A stretch of DNA of 30,094 nt from Oscillibacter sp. (GTDB lineage Bacteria; Bacillota; Clostridia; Oscillospirales; Oscillospiraceae): contig JAHHSB010000001.1 of assembly GCA_020025415.1 (NCBI GenBank), forward strand, positions 1 to 30,094. The letters are read 5' to 3'. The position numbers and the translations under genes were made by a program. Below are positions 21,585 through 28,855 of this stretch, in pieces. The stretch's first letter is position 1; every line of letters begins with the position of its first letter. A model generated the notes under the pieces. That model was not told the DNA's origin and did not search any database. It saw only the letters and a program-made list of their open reading frames with translations.

Positions 21585-23672
21585 ATGCGTACAACCGAAA
21601 AACTTCCTGAACTGTTTGGCAGTATGGTCTTTAATGAAGAGACGATGAAAGAGCGTCTCTCGGGCGCGTCCTACAGCGCGTGGAAAAAATGCGTCACCGA
21701 TGGTACCTCCCTGGATCTGTCCATCGCCAACGAGATCGCCGAGGCCATGAAGCAGTGGGCCGTGGAAAAGGGCGCCACCCATTATACCCACTGGTTCCAG
21801 CCCATGACCGGCGTCACCGCGGAAAAGCACGACAGCTTCATCACCCCCGTGGGCGGCGGCAAGATCATGATGGAATTCTCCGGCAAGGAGCTGGTCCGGG
21901 GCGAGCCCGACGCCTCCTCCTTCCCTTCCGGCGGTCTGCGGGCCACCTTTGAGGCCCGGGGCTACACCGCCTGGGACCCCACCTCCTTCGCCTTTATCAA
22001 GGAGGGGTCGCTGTGCATCCCCACCATCTTCTGCTCCTATTCCGGTGAGGCCCTGGATAAGAAGACGCCCCTGCTGCGCTCCATGGACGAGGTCTCCCGC
22101 CAGGCCCTCCGCATCCTGCGGCTGTTCGGCGACACGGAGACCAAGCGGGTCACTGCCTCCGTGGGCCCCGAGCAGGAGTACTTCCTCATCGACAAGGAGC
22201 TTTACAGCCAGCGGGAAGACCTGCGCATGACCGGCCGCACCCTCTTCGGCGCCAAGCCCCCCCGGGGCCAGGAGCTGGAAGATCACTACTTCGGTGCCAT
22301 CAAGCCCCGGGTAGCCGCGTACATGAAGGATCTGGATGAGGAGCTGTGGAAGCTGGGCGTGCTGTCCAAGACCAAGCACAACGAGGTGGCCCCCTCCCAG
22401 CACGAAATAGCCCCCATCTACACCGACGCCAATACTGCCTGCGATCAGAACCAGCTGACCATGGAGATCATGAAGAAGGTGGCCGAGCGCCACGGACTGG
22501 TCTGCCTGCTCCACGAAAAGCCCTTTGCCGGCGTCAACGGCTCCGGCAAGCATGACAACTGGTCCCTGGGCACCGACACGGGCAAGAACCTCTTCAAGCC
22601 CGGCAAGACTCCCAGCCAGAACGCCCAGTTCCTGCTGTTTTTGGCCGCCTTCATCAAGGGCGTGGACGACTATCAGGATTTCCTGCGGGCCACTGTGGCC
22701 TTCGCCGGTAACGACCACCGGCTGGGCGCCCAGGAAGCGCCTCCCGCCGTCATCTCCGTGTTCCTGGGCGATGAGCTGGGCGCGGTGGTGGAGTCCATCA
22801 TCAACGGCACCCCCTATCAGGACGCGGGCAAGCGCACGCTGAAGATCGGCATCGACGCCATGCCCTCTATCCCCCAGGACAACACCGACCGCAACCGCAC
22901 CAGCCCCATGGCCTTTACCGGCAACAAGTTCGAATTCCGGATGCTGGGCTCTTCCCAGTCCGTCTCCGGCCCCAACATTACCCTCAACACCATCATGGCC
23001 GAAGAGCTCAAGCAGTTCGCCGACGAGCTGGAGCATTCCTCCAACTTCAACCTGGATCTCCAGCACCTGATCAAGCGGACCTTTACCGAGCATCAGCGCA
23101 TCATTTTCAACGGCAACGGCTATGACGATGCCTGGATCGAAGAGGCCAAGCGCCGGGGTCTTTCCAACCTGAAATCCACCGCCGACGCCTTGCCCGCCTA
23201 TGTGGTGCCCAAGAATATGGATCTGTTCATCAAGCACGGGATCTACACCAAAGAGGAGATCCTGGCCCGCTATGAGATCCATATCGAAAAGTACACCACC
23301 GTCATCAATATCGAGGCCGGCACCATGATCGATATGATCCGCCACCAGATCCTGCCCGCCGTGTCTGCCTTTTCCACGGACCTGTGCGAACGGGCGGACA
23401 GCAAGGCCGCCTGCGGCGTCCCCAACAAGTACGAGACCGCCACCGCTGCCCAGGTGGGCCAGCTGACCGACAGTTTGATGGACGCCTGCGACAAGATGGA
23501 GGCCGACCTGGCCGCCAGGCCCGCCGACGCCAAGGAGGCCATGGATTACAGCTACCGCACCATCGTCCCGGATATGAACACCGCCCGGGAGATTGCCGAC
23601 AAGCTGGAGACCATCACCGCCAAGGAATACTGGCCCTTCCCGGTTTACAGCGAGCTGCTGTTTTCCGAATAA
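21585..23672 (+). CDS. glnN: Glutamine synthetase type III
   Basis: A 695-residue cytosolic enzyme making glutamine from glutamate, ammonia and ATP. The length and the motifs mark the type III (GlnN) class found in Bacteroidetes, Clostridia and cyanobacteria, not the 450-residue type I. Seen are an N-terminal KLPELFGSMVFNE, the metal-site segment VGPEQEYFLID, KHNEVAPSQHEIAPIYTDAN, NGSGKHDNWSLGTDTGKN, and GNDHRLGAQEAPPAVISVFLG. The long C-terminal extension is present. The ATG follows AGGAGGA with good spacing; the start codon context is clear. It has its own promoter, downstream of an Asn T-box and asnB relic. A stem-loop ends the gene. Confidence 0.95.
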   Translation: MRTTEKLPELFGSMVFNEETMKERLSGASYSAWKKCVTDGTSLDLSIANEIAEAMKQWAVEKGATHYTHWFQPMTGVTAEKHDSFITPVGGGKIMMEFSGKELVRGEPDASSFPSGGLRATFEARGYTAWDPTSFAFIKEGSLCIPTIFCSYSGEALDKKTPLLRSMDEVSRQALRILRLFGDTETKRVTASVGPEQEYFLIDKELYSQREDLRMTGRTLFGAKPPRGQELEDHYFGAIKPRVAAYMKDLDEELWKLGVLSKTKHNEVAPSQHEIAPIYTDANTACDQNQLTMEIMKKVAERHGLVCLLHEKPFAGVNGSGKHDNWSLGTDTGKNLFKPGKTPSQNAQFLLFLAAFIKGVDDYQDFLRATVAFAGNDHRLGAQEAPPAVISVFLGDELGAVVESIINGTPYQDAGKRTLKIGIDAMPSIPQDNTDRNRTSPMAFTGNKFEFRMLGSSQSVSGPNITLNTIMAEELKQFADELEHSSNFNLDLQHLIKRTFTEHQRIIFNGNGYDDAWIEEAKRRGLSNLKSTADALPAYVVPKNMDLFIKHGIYTKEEILARYEIHIEKYTTVINIEAGTMIDMIRHQILPAVSAFSTDLCERADSKAACGVPNKYETATAAQVGQLTDSLMDACDKMEADLAARPADAKEAMDYSYRTIVPDMNTAREIADKLETITAKEYWPFPVYSELLFSE

Positions 23673-23687
23673 CCCCCAGGCCGACCG

Positions 23688-23722
23688 AAAAGGCGGCGGA
23701 CATCTTTGGATGTCCGCCGCCT
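23688..23722. terminator. Terminator between converging glnN and lrgB
   Basis: A perfect 13-bp stem (23692-23704 with 23709-23721) with a TTTG loop. On the minus strand it is followed by TTTTC, so it works best for lrgAB; on the plus strand the tail is TCTGTG, and it may still slow transcription from glnN. Confidence 0.8.
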
Positions 23723-23751
23723 CTGTGATGTTTCTTCCGCACTGCGGGCCG

Positions 23752-24429
23752 TTATAAAAACAGCACCAGCAGCGAGGTGATCAGCCCGCACATGCCCATG
23801 GACAGGCTGCTCATGGCGCCCTCGGTCTCTCCCAGCTCCAGGGCCTTGGAGGTGCCCATGGCGTGGCTGCAGGCGCCAATACCCAGGCCGGCGGCCACCG
23901 GGTTCCTCACCCGGAAGAGTCGGATCAGGAATGGGGCAATCATGAAGCCCAGCTGCCCCGTCATCGTCACGGCGGCCACCGTGATGGAGGGGATGCCGTT
24001 CCGGGCCTCCGACAAAGCCATGGCAATGGCGGTGGTCACAGACTTGGGCAGCAGGGAGTCGGTCAGCACGTCCCCCAGGCCAAAGGCCCGGCACATCAGC
24101 CACACGCTGCCCACGGAGGAGACCACGCCCGTCACACAGCCCACCACAATGGGCAGCCAATGTTTTTTCAAAAGCTCCCGCTTATCGTAGATGTTCACGG
24201 CCATGCAGGCGGTGGCAGGGGTCAGGAGCATGGTGAACAGGTCGCCGCCGGCGCTGAACTCCTCAAAGGAGATATCAAAGATCACCAGCACCGCCACCAC
24301 GGTCGCCGCACCCACGATCACCGCGTTGAGCACCACCACGCCCGTCTTTTTATGGACGTAGCTGCCCAGCAGATAGGCCAGCAGCGTCAGAGCAATGCCG
24401 AAAATGGGGGAGGCAACAGCTTCATGCAT
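23752..24429 (-). CDS. lrgB: LrgB/CidB family membrane protein
   Basis: A 225-residue polytopic membrane protein with about six or seven hydrophobic helices. The conserved family segments are SLLPKSVTTAIAMALSE, NGIPSITVAAVTMTGQLG and IGACSHAMGTSKALELGE. LrgB/CidB proteins are paired with LrgA/CidA and influence murein hydrolase activity, autolysis and, in some bacteria, export of pyruvate or other glycolytic metabolites. The ATG overlaps the end of the lrgA gene by eight bases, so the two are coupled. Full length. Confidence 0.92.
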   Translation of the reverse strand: MHEAVASPIFGIALTLLAYLLGSYVHKKTGVVVLNAVIVGAATVVAVLVIFDISFEEFSAGGDLFTMLLTPATACMAVNIYDKRELLKKHWLPIVVGCVTGVVSSVGSVWLMCRAFGLGDVLTDSLLPKSVTTAIAMALSEARNGIPSITVAAVTMTGQLGFMIAPFLIRLFRVRNPVAAGLGIGACSHAMGTSKALELGETEGAMSSLSMGMCGLITSLLVLFL

Positions 24430-24802
24430 CTCGCTTTTCCCCTTTTCCCTGCCGCTTTGCCATCAGGTGCATGGTCAGCTGCACGGCATAGGCGGTGGCG
24501 GCAAAGGTAACGAACAGCGACACCACGCACACCACAACCAGCGGCACAAAGTTGTCCCGGATGACACCCACATAATTCATGATGCTGGCAGCCGCCGGGA
24601 TAAAGAGCATCTGCAGGATCACCATTAAAAAGTCCGAAGTCTCCTGGATCTGGGCCGGACGGATCACCTTGGTGAACAGCAGCACCAGCAGCAGGATCAT
24701 CGCGATCACGCTGGCGGGAAAGGGAATGGGCAGGATCTTCTCAATGCACAGGCTGACAAAGCACAGCGCAAACAGGATCGCCAATTGCCGGATGATTTTC
24801 AC
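24422..24802 (-). CDS. lrgA: LrgA/CidA family holin-like membrane protein
   Basis: A 126-residue membrane protein with four hydrophobic helices, holin-like in size and topology. I chose the GTG at 24802: AAAGGTGGAG lies just before it, and the protein then begins VKIIRQLAILFAL as in the family (read as Met at start). Longer in-frame starts would add a polar tail and lie upstream of the promoter's -10 element. The family motif LPIPFPASVIAMILLLVLL is present. It is predicted to form oligomers with LrgB. The strong promoter upstream (24864-24892) drives both genes. Confidence 0.88.
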   Translation of the reverse strand: MKIIRQLAILFALCFVSLCIEKILPIPFPASVIAMILLLVLLFTKVIRPAQIQETSDFLMVILQMLFIPAAASIMNYVGVIRDNFVPLVVVCVVSLFVTFAATAYAVQLTMHLMAKRQGKGEKRDA

Positions 24803-24863
24803 GGAAGCTCCACCTTTCTTTGCCCTGCCGGGCTCTCCCAAAAGGGCTCTCAATACGCGAAAC

Positions 24864-24892
24864 ATTGTACACGCTCCCGCTCCCCGCGTCAA
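24864..24892 (-). promoter_or_regulatory. Predicted lrgAB promoter
   Basis: On the minus strand TTGACG (24887-24892), a 17-base spacer and TACAAT (24864-24869), five of six matches each. The start is about 55 bases ahead of the lrgA GTG. Confidence 0.65.
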
Positions 24893-24995
24893 ATGCCGCG
24901 GGGCAAAATTTTCCCCTTTTGCCGTGCTTCTCCTTTTTTCATAATTTTTTCGAGGCTTTATCAGAAGTCTTAACAAAAATTCATTCGCTTGGTCC

Positions 24996-25025
24996 TTGTT
25001 TTTTCGGAAAGGTCTGTGCTATACT
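24996..25025 (+). promoter_or_regulatory. Promoter ahead of a structured leader or small RNA
   Basis: TTGTTT (24996-25001), an 18-base spacer and TATACT (25020-25025) preceded by TGC, an extended -10. It starts transcription near 25032 in a region with no clear gene. Confidence 0.5.
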
Positions 25026-25031
25026 CATGGC

Positions 25032-25218
25032 GTTGAGATCTTCCGTGCTTTCGGATGGATCACCTTGCCGAAACGCAGTCATCACCTTCTGGCCAACGCC
25101 TTTCCTTACCCCCACACTATCCCGAAAGCCTGCGGGGCCGGTGATCGCCGCCTGCTGTCCCGCGGCGGCCTGAGGGCAGGGTCCTCTCCGGCGCTTTTGG
25201 GTAAAAGGGCGCCAATTT
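25032..25218 (+). ncRNA. Candidate structured RNA, about 190 nt
   Basis: This non-coding stretch runs from a good promoter to a terminator-like hairpin (GGCGC at 25190-25194, TTTT, loop, AAAA and GGGCGCC to 25213, then AATTTT). Inside, GATCACC (25058-25064) pairs with GGTGATC (25140-25146), extended by GCC/GGC, enclosing about 70 bases. A further stem GCCGCC (25147-25152)/GGCGGC (25164-25169) follows directly. I do not recognise a named RNA family. It may be a free small RNA or a first leader segment of the aro operon. Confidence 0.45.
25190..25218 (+). terminator. Terminator-like hairpin upstream of the Phe leader
   Basis: A nine-pair hairpin with a two-base bulge and a GGGT loop, then AATTTTG. 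It lies about 30 bases before a second promoter that serves the Phe leader. Confidence 0.5.
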
Positions 25219-25246
25219 TGCCGCCGCTGTTTGTCGAAAATGTCAC

Positions 25247-25275
25247 TTTTCTTTTGGCTTTCCCCGTGTTATCCT
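25247..25275 (+). promoter_or_regulatory. Possible promoter of the Phe leader and aro operon
   Basis: TATCCT (25270-25275) with an extended TG (25267-25268); the -35 candidate TTTTCT (25247-25252) at 17 bases is weak. It lies 30 bases before the leader peptide's start codon. Confidence 0.4.
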
Positions 25276-25305
25276 AAAAATATCCAGTTACGAAAGGACA
25301 GCGTT

Positions 25306-25410
25306 ATGATCCACACTGTGTTTGTAGCTGCATGCCGGCTTTTTAGCTTTACCTCCTTTTTTGGTAAGGCTTATTTCGGTTGTGCCAAGCCCGTGTGTGC
25401 TGCCTTTTGA
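25306..25410 (+). CDS. Phenylalanine-rich leader peptide
   Basis: A 34-codon reading frame with AAAGGA (25293-25298) seven bases before its ATG and a TGA at 25408. Phe occupies positions 6, 13, 15, 18, 19, 24 and 34, and Tyr position 23. Seven Phe in 34 codons is far above normal, and five fall in the twelve codons 13-24. It is followed by an intrinsic terminator and then by DAHP synthase. This is the layout of pheA-type attenuation: ribosomes starved for charged tRNA-Phe stall on the leader and prevent termination. Stem elements overlap the Phe codons: AGCTTTACC (25345-25353) pairs with GGTAAGGCT (25363-25371) around codons 17-19. Confidence 0.82.
   Translation: MIHTVFVAACRLFSFTSFFGKAYFGCAKPVCAAF
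25345..25390 (+). promoter_or_regulatory. Alternative RNA pairings of the Phe attenuator
   Basis: The pause-type hairpin 25345-25353/25363-25371 encloses Phe codons 18 and 19. GGCTT (25368-25372) can pair with AAGCC (25386-25390). As an antiterminator, GGTTGTG (25378-25384), right after the Tyr-Phe pair, can pair with CGCAGCC (25443-25449), the left arm of the terminator, allowing G-U pairs. These are mutually exclusive folds, as attenuation needs; I found them by eye. Confidence 0.5.
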
Positions 25411-25436
25411 CGCTGTCAGAATCTGCCCATACACCA

Positions 25437-25471
25437 ACGGCCCGCAGCCCAACCGGCTGCGGGCCGTTTTT
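25437..25471 (+). terminator. Attenuator terminator of the aro operon
   Basis: A perfect 13-bp GC-rich stem (25437-25449 with 25455-25467), CAACC loop, and five T residues. It lies between the leader peptide stop and the DAHP synthase ribosome binding site. Confidence 0.9.
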
Positions 25472-25496
25472 CTGTGACCGACAGGAGGAATTGTTT

Positions 25497-26510
25497 ATGA
25501 TCGTCATTCTCAAGCCCCATTCCGATCCCGAACAGCTCAACAGCCTGATCGCCTGGCTGGAGGGAAAAGGGATCACCACCCACCTCAGCATGGGGGAGGA
25601 TCACGCCATCCTGGACCTGATGGGAGACACCGCCCAGCTGGATGCGGACCTGATTGCCGCACTGGACATCGTGGAGGATGTCAAGCGGGTGCGGGAACCC
25701 TATAAAAAAGCCAGCCGGAAGTTTCACCCGGAGGATACCGTGGTGCAGGTGGGCAACACTCAAATCGGCGGCGGCAGCCTGACCATCATGGCCGGTCCCT
25801 GCTCCGTGGAGAGTGAAGAGCAGGTGGTGGCCATTGCCAAGGCCGTCAAGGCCAGCGGCGCCACCATGCTCCGGGGCGGTGCCTTCAAGCCCCGTACCTC
25901 CCCCTACTCCTTCCAGGGGCTGGGGGCCAAGGGCCTGGAATATCTGAAGGCAGCCCGGCAGGAGACGGGTCTGCCCATTGTCAGCGAGCTGATGGACATT
26001 AGCCAGCTGCCCTTGTTCCGGGACGTGGACGTCATCCAGATCGGCGCGCGGAGTATGCAGAACTTTGACCTTTTGAAGGCCGTGGGCCGGCAGGAAAAGC
26101 CCGTGATGATCAAGCGGGGCCTGTGCGCCACCTATGAAGAGTGGCTTATGAGCGCCGAGTATGTGATGGCCGGAGGCAACTCCAACGTCATCCTCTGTGA
26201 GCGGGGCATCCGCACCTATGAAAACTACACCCGCAACACGTTGGATCTGACGGCCGTGCCCGTGCTGCGCAAGCTGACCCACCTGCCCATCATCGTGGAT
26301 CCCAGCCACGCCACAGGGAAAAGTGCCCTGGTGGACCCCCTGTCCATGGCGGCGGTGGCCGCCGGCTGCGATGGGCTGCTCATCGAGGTGCACAACGACC
26401 CCGCCCACGCCTTGTGCGACGGCCCCCAGTCCCTCCGGCCCGAGGTTTTTGACGCCCTGGCCAAAAAGCTTTTCAAGCTCCACGCCGCCGTGGCGGAGCT
26501 GAATGGCTGA
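25497..26510 (+). CDS. aroF: 3-deoxy-7-phosphoheptulonate (DAHP) synthase with N-terminal regulatory domain
   Basis: A 337-residue enzyme that joins phosphoenolpyruvate and erythrose 4-phosphate, the first step of the shikimate pathway. The ATG at 25497 follows AGGAGGA. Residues 1 to about 70 form a ferredoxin-like domain (MIVILKPHSDPEQ...), as in type I-beta enzymes such as that of Thermotoga, where this domain mediates feedback inhibition by Phe/Tyr. The catalytic barrel has IMAGPCSVES, LRGGAFKPRTSPYSFQGLG, GARSMQNFDLLKAVG, KPVMIKRG, ILCERGIRTYE and IVDPSHATGK. It is the first gene after the Phe attenuator, so phenylalanine could act on both expression and activity. Confidence 0.95.
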   Translation: MIVILKPHSDPEQLNSLIAWLEGKGITTHLSMGEDHAILDLMGDTAQLDADLIAALDIVEDVKRVREPYKKASRKFHPEDTVVQVGNTQIGGGSLTIMAGPCSVESEEQVVAIAKAVKASGATMLRGGAFKPRTSPYSFQGLGAKGLEYLKAARQETGLPIVSELMDISQLPLFRDVDVIQIGARSMQNFDLLKAVGRQEKPVMIKRGLCATYEEWLMSAEYVMAGGNSNVILCERGIRTYENYTRNTLDLTAVPVLRKLTHLPIIVDPSHATGKSALVDPLSMAAVAAGCDGLLIEVHNDPAHALCDGPQSLRPEVFDALAKKLFKLHAAVAELNG

Positions 26511-26552
26511 TCCCCCGCCCTTTCACTTTTGAGACGCAAAGGAGACTGCCCC

Positions 26553-27626
26553 ATGTCCCAACCCATCCAAACCGTATCCATCCGGGTCCAGCCTGCCTAC
26601 GAGGCGTCCATCGGCCCCGGGCTGCTGGACGAATGCGGCCCCCGGCTGCGGTGCCTGCTGGGCCCCTGCCGGGCCGTGGTGATCAGCGATACCACTGTGT
26701 CCGCCCTCTACCTTCCCCGGGTGCAGCAGAGCCTGGAGCAGGCGGGCTTCACCGTCAGCGCCTGGGCCTTCCCCGCCGGGGAGCGGCAGAAAAATCTCCT
26801 GACTCTCTCCGCCGCGCTGGAATTCCTGGCCCGGGAGGCGCTGACCCGCAGCGACTGCGTGGTGGCCCTGGGCGGCGGCGTGGTGGGGGACCTGGCGGGC
26901 TTTACCGCCGGCTGCTATCTGCGGGGCATCCCTTATGTGCAGCTGCCCACCACCTTGCTGGCAGCGGTGGACTCCTCCGTGGGGGGCAAGACCGGCGTGG
27001 ATCTGACGGCAGGCAAGAACCTGGCCGGTCTGTTCGTCCAGCCGGCGGCGATGCTTTTTGACACCGACTGCCTCACCACCCTGCCCCCCGCCGTCATCGC
27101 CGACGGCGCGTCCGAGGCCGTGAAAACCGGCGTGCTGGCAGGCGGCCCCCTCTGGACACTGCTGGAGCAAGACGGCCTGACCGTTGACCCTGCCGGTGTT
27201 ATTGCCCGCTGCGTAGCCTACAAGGCCGGCATAGTGGAGCGGGACCCCCGGGAGGCCGGGGAGCGGAAGCTCTTGAACCTGGGGCACACCGTGGGCCATG
27301 CCATCGAGCGCTGCAGCGATTACACCATCCCCCACGGCCACGCCGTGGCGGCGGGCCTTGCCATCATCGCCCGGGCTGCCGAGGCCCTGGGCTGGACGGC
27401 GGAGCCGGTGGCCGCCCGCATCACCGCCGCCCTGGAGCGCCACAGTCTGCCTGTTGGCACGGAATATGCCCCCCGGGAGCTGGCCCGGGCCGCGGTATCC
27501 GACAAAAAGCGCCGGGGGAGCGAGATCACCCTGGCCGTGCCCCGATCCTTCGGCGGCTGTATTCTGAAGACACTGCCCCTTTCGGATCTGGAATCCGTCA
27601 TTGCGGCAGGTTGGGAGGTATTCTAA
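26553..27626 (+). CDS. aroB: 3-dehydroquinate synthase
   Basis: A 357-residue NAD- and metal-dependent enzyme converting DAHP to 3-dehydroquinate. I chose the ATG at 26553, after AAAGGAG, over a TTG further upstream. The NAD-binding motif is ALGGGVVGDLAGF. PTTLLAAVDSSVGGKTGVD follows, with the metal-ligand regions EAVKTG, LNLGHTVGHAIE and PHGHAVAAGL. Length is normal. It lies 42 bp after DAHP synthase, and its stop overlaps the aroA start by one base (TAATG), so it is part of the same operon. Confidence 0.95.
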   Translation: MSQPIQTVSIRVQPAYEASIGPGLLDECGPRLRCLLGPCRAVVISDTTVSALYLPRVQQSLEQAGFTVSAWAFPAGERQKNLLTLSAALEFLAREALTRSDCVVALGGGVVGDLAGFTAGCYLRGIPYVQLPTTLLAAVDSSVGGKTGVDLTAGKNLAGLFVQPAAMLFDTDCLTTLPPAVIADGASEAVKTGVLAGGPLWTLLEQDGLTVDPAGVIARCVAYKAGIVERDPREAGERKLLNLGHTVGHAIERCSDYTIPHGHAVAAGLAIIARAAEALGWTAEPVAARITAALERHSLPVGTEYAPRELARAAVSDKKRRGSEITLAVPRSFGGCILKTLPLSDLESVIAAGWEVF

Positions 27627-28855
27627 TGGACATTCAAATCACGCCCCATCCCCTTGCCGGCCATGTGACGCCGCCGTCCAGCAAGTCCATGGCCCACCGG
27701 CTGCTCATTGCCGCGGCCCTGGCCGGGGGCGTCAGCACGTTGGAAAACTTCGCCCTCTCCCAGGACGTGGAGGCCACCCTTCGCTGTCTGAGCGCCCTGG
27801 GCGGAAAGTGGCGGGAAATCCGGCCCGGCACAGTGGAGATCACCGGCATCGGCCGGGGACGCCCGGCCCCGGCCAAGCTGCCCCTGCTGGACTGCGGGGA
27901 GTCCGGCTCCACCCTGCGCTTCTTCATCCCCATCGCCCTGGCTGTGGCCGGCGGCGGCATCTTTACCGGCCACGGGCGGCTGATGGAGCGGTCCCAGGAA
28001 CCCTATTTTGACTTGTTCCGGGAGCAGGGCATCCACTTCCACCAGGAGGGGCAGACCCTGACGATCCAGGGCCGGCCCCGCCCCGGGACCTATCACCTGC
28101 CCGGGAACGTGTCCAGTCAGTTTTTTACCGGGCTGCTCTTCGCCCTGCCGCTTCTGGACCGTCCCAGTGAGATCATCCCCACCACGCCGGTGGAGAGCTG
28201 GGACTATATCCTCATGACCCTGGATGCCCTGGCCGGGGCGGGGGTGGTGGCCACGGAGCCCCAGCCCTGCCGCAACGCTTTTTCTGTCTCTCCGGCATCC
28301 TACCTGCCTTTCTCCCGGCAGGTGGAGGCGGACTGGTCCCAGGCGGCGTTCTGGTATGCCGCCGCCTTTTTGGAGCAGCCGGTGCGCCTCCACGGCCTCT
28401 ACCCCCGGTCTATCCAGGGGGACAAGGTCATCACACGGCTGTACTGGAAGCTGGCCCGGCCCGGGGAGCGAGAGATCGACGTGTCCAGCTGCCCGGACCT
28501 GCTGCCGCCCCTGGCGGTGATGGCCGCGGCCTCCGCCGGAGTCACCCGCTTCACCGGCGCGGCCCGGCTGCGTCTGAAAGAGAGTGACCGCATCGCCTCC
28601 ACCGCCGCCATGCTGCGGGCCTTGGGGGGCCAGGCGGAGGAAGGTGTGGACAGCCTGACCGTTCCCGGCGGCGCCGCCTTTACCGGCGGCACCGTGGACG
28701 GGGCCAACGACCATCGCATCGTTATGGCGGCGGCCATTGCCGCCACCCGGGCCTCCGGCCCCGTGACCATTCTGGGGGCCCAAGCAGTGAAAAAATCCTA
28801 TCCCGCCTTCTGGGATGATTATCAGCGGCTGGGAGGTGTGATCCATGTCCTCTGA
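27626..28855 (+). CDS. aroA: 3-phosphoshikimate 1-carboxyvinyltransferase (EPSP synthase)
   Basis: A 409-residue enzyme that transfers the enolpyruvyl group of phosphoenolpyruvate to shikimate 3-phosphate. Seen are the N-terminal SSKSMAHRLLIAAAL, the LDCGESGSTLRFFIPIAL loop, QFFTGLLFALP, and the C-terminal RLRLKESDRIA with catalytic residues. The second position of the LDCGESGSTLR motif differs from the NAGTAxR of class I enzymes and is nearer to the class II-like clostridial form. The ATG at 27626 overlaps the aroB stop, with GGGAGG ahead. It is translationally coupled to aroC, which it overlaps by 11 bases. Confidence 0.95.
   Translation: MDIQITPHPLAGHVTPPSSKSMAHRLLIAAALAGGVSTLENFALSQDVEATLRCLSALGGKWREIRPGTVEITGIGRGRPAPAKLPLLDCGESGSTLRFFIPIALAVAGGGIFTGHGRLMERSQEPYFDLFREQGIHFHQEGQTLTIQGRPRPGTYHLPGNVSSQFFTGLLFALPLLDRPSEIIPTTPVESWDYILMTLDALAGAGVVATEPQPCRNAFSVSPASYLPFSRQVEADWSQAAFWYAAAFLEQPVRLHGLYPRSIQGDKVITRLYWKLARPGEREIDVSSCPDLLPPLAVMAAASAGVTRFTGAARLRLKESDRIASTAAMLRALGGQAEEGVDSLTVPGGAAFTGGTVDGANDHRIVMAAAIAATRASGPVTILGAQAVKKSYPAFWDDYQRLGGVIHVL

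Noticed and set aside
24803..24976. Longer LrgA protein starting upstream of the GTG at 24802.
   Set aside because: The extra sequence is polar and unlike LrgA; its longest form would start upstream of the predicted promoter, and the GTG has its own ribosome binding site.
25029..25277. Short plus-strand open frames ahead of the Phe leader.
   Set aside because: They lack ribosome binding sites, and their Pro/Arg/Ala-rich products show no family features; RNA structure explains the region better.
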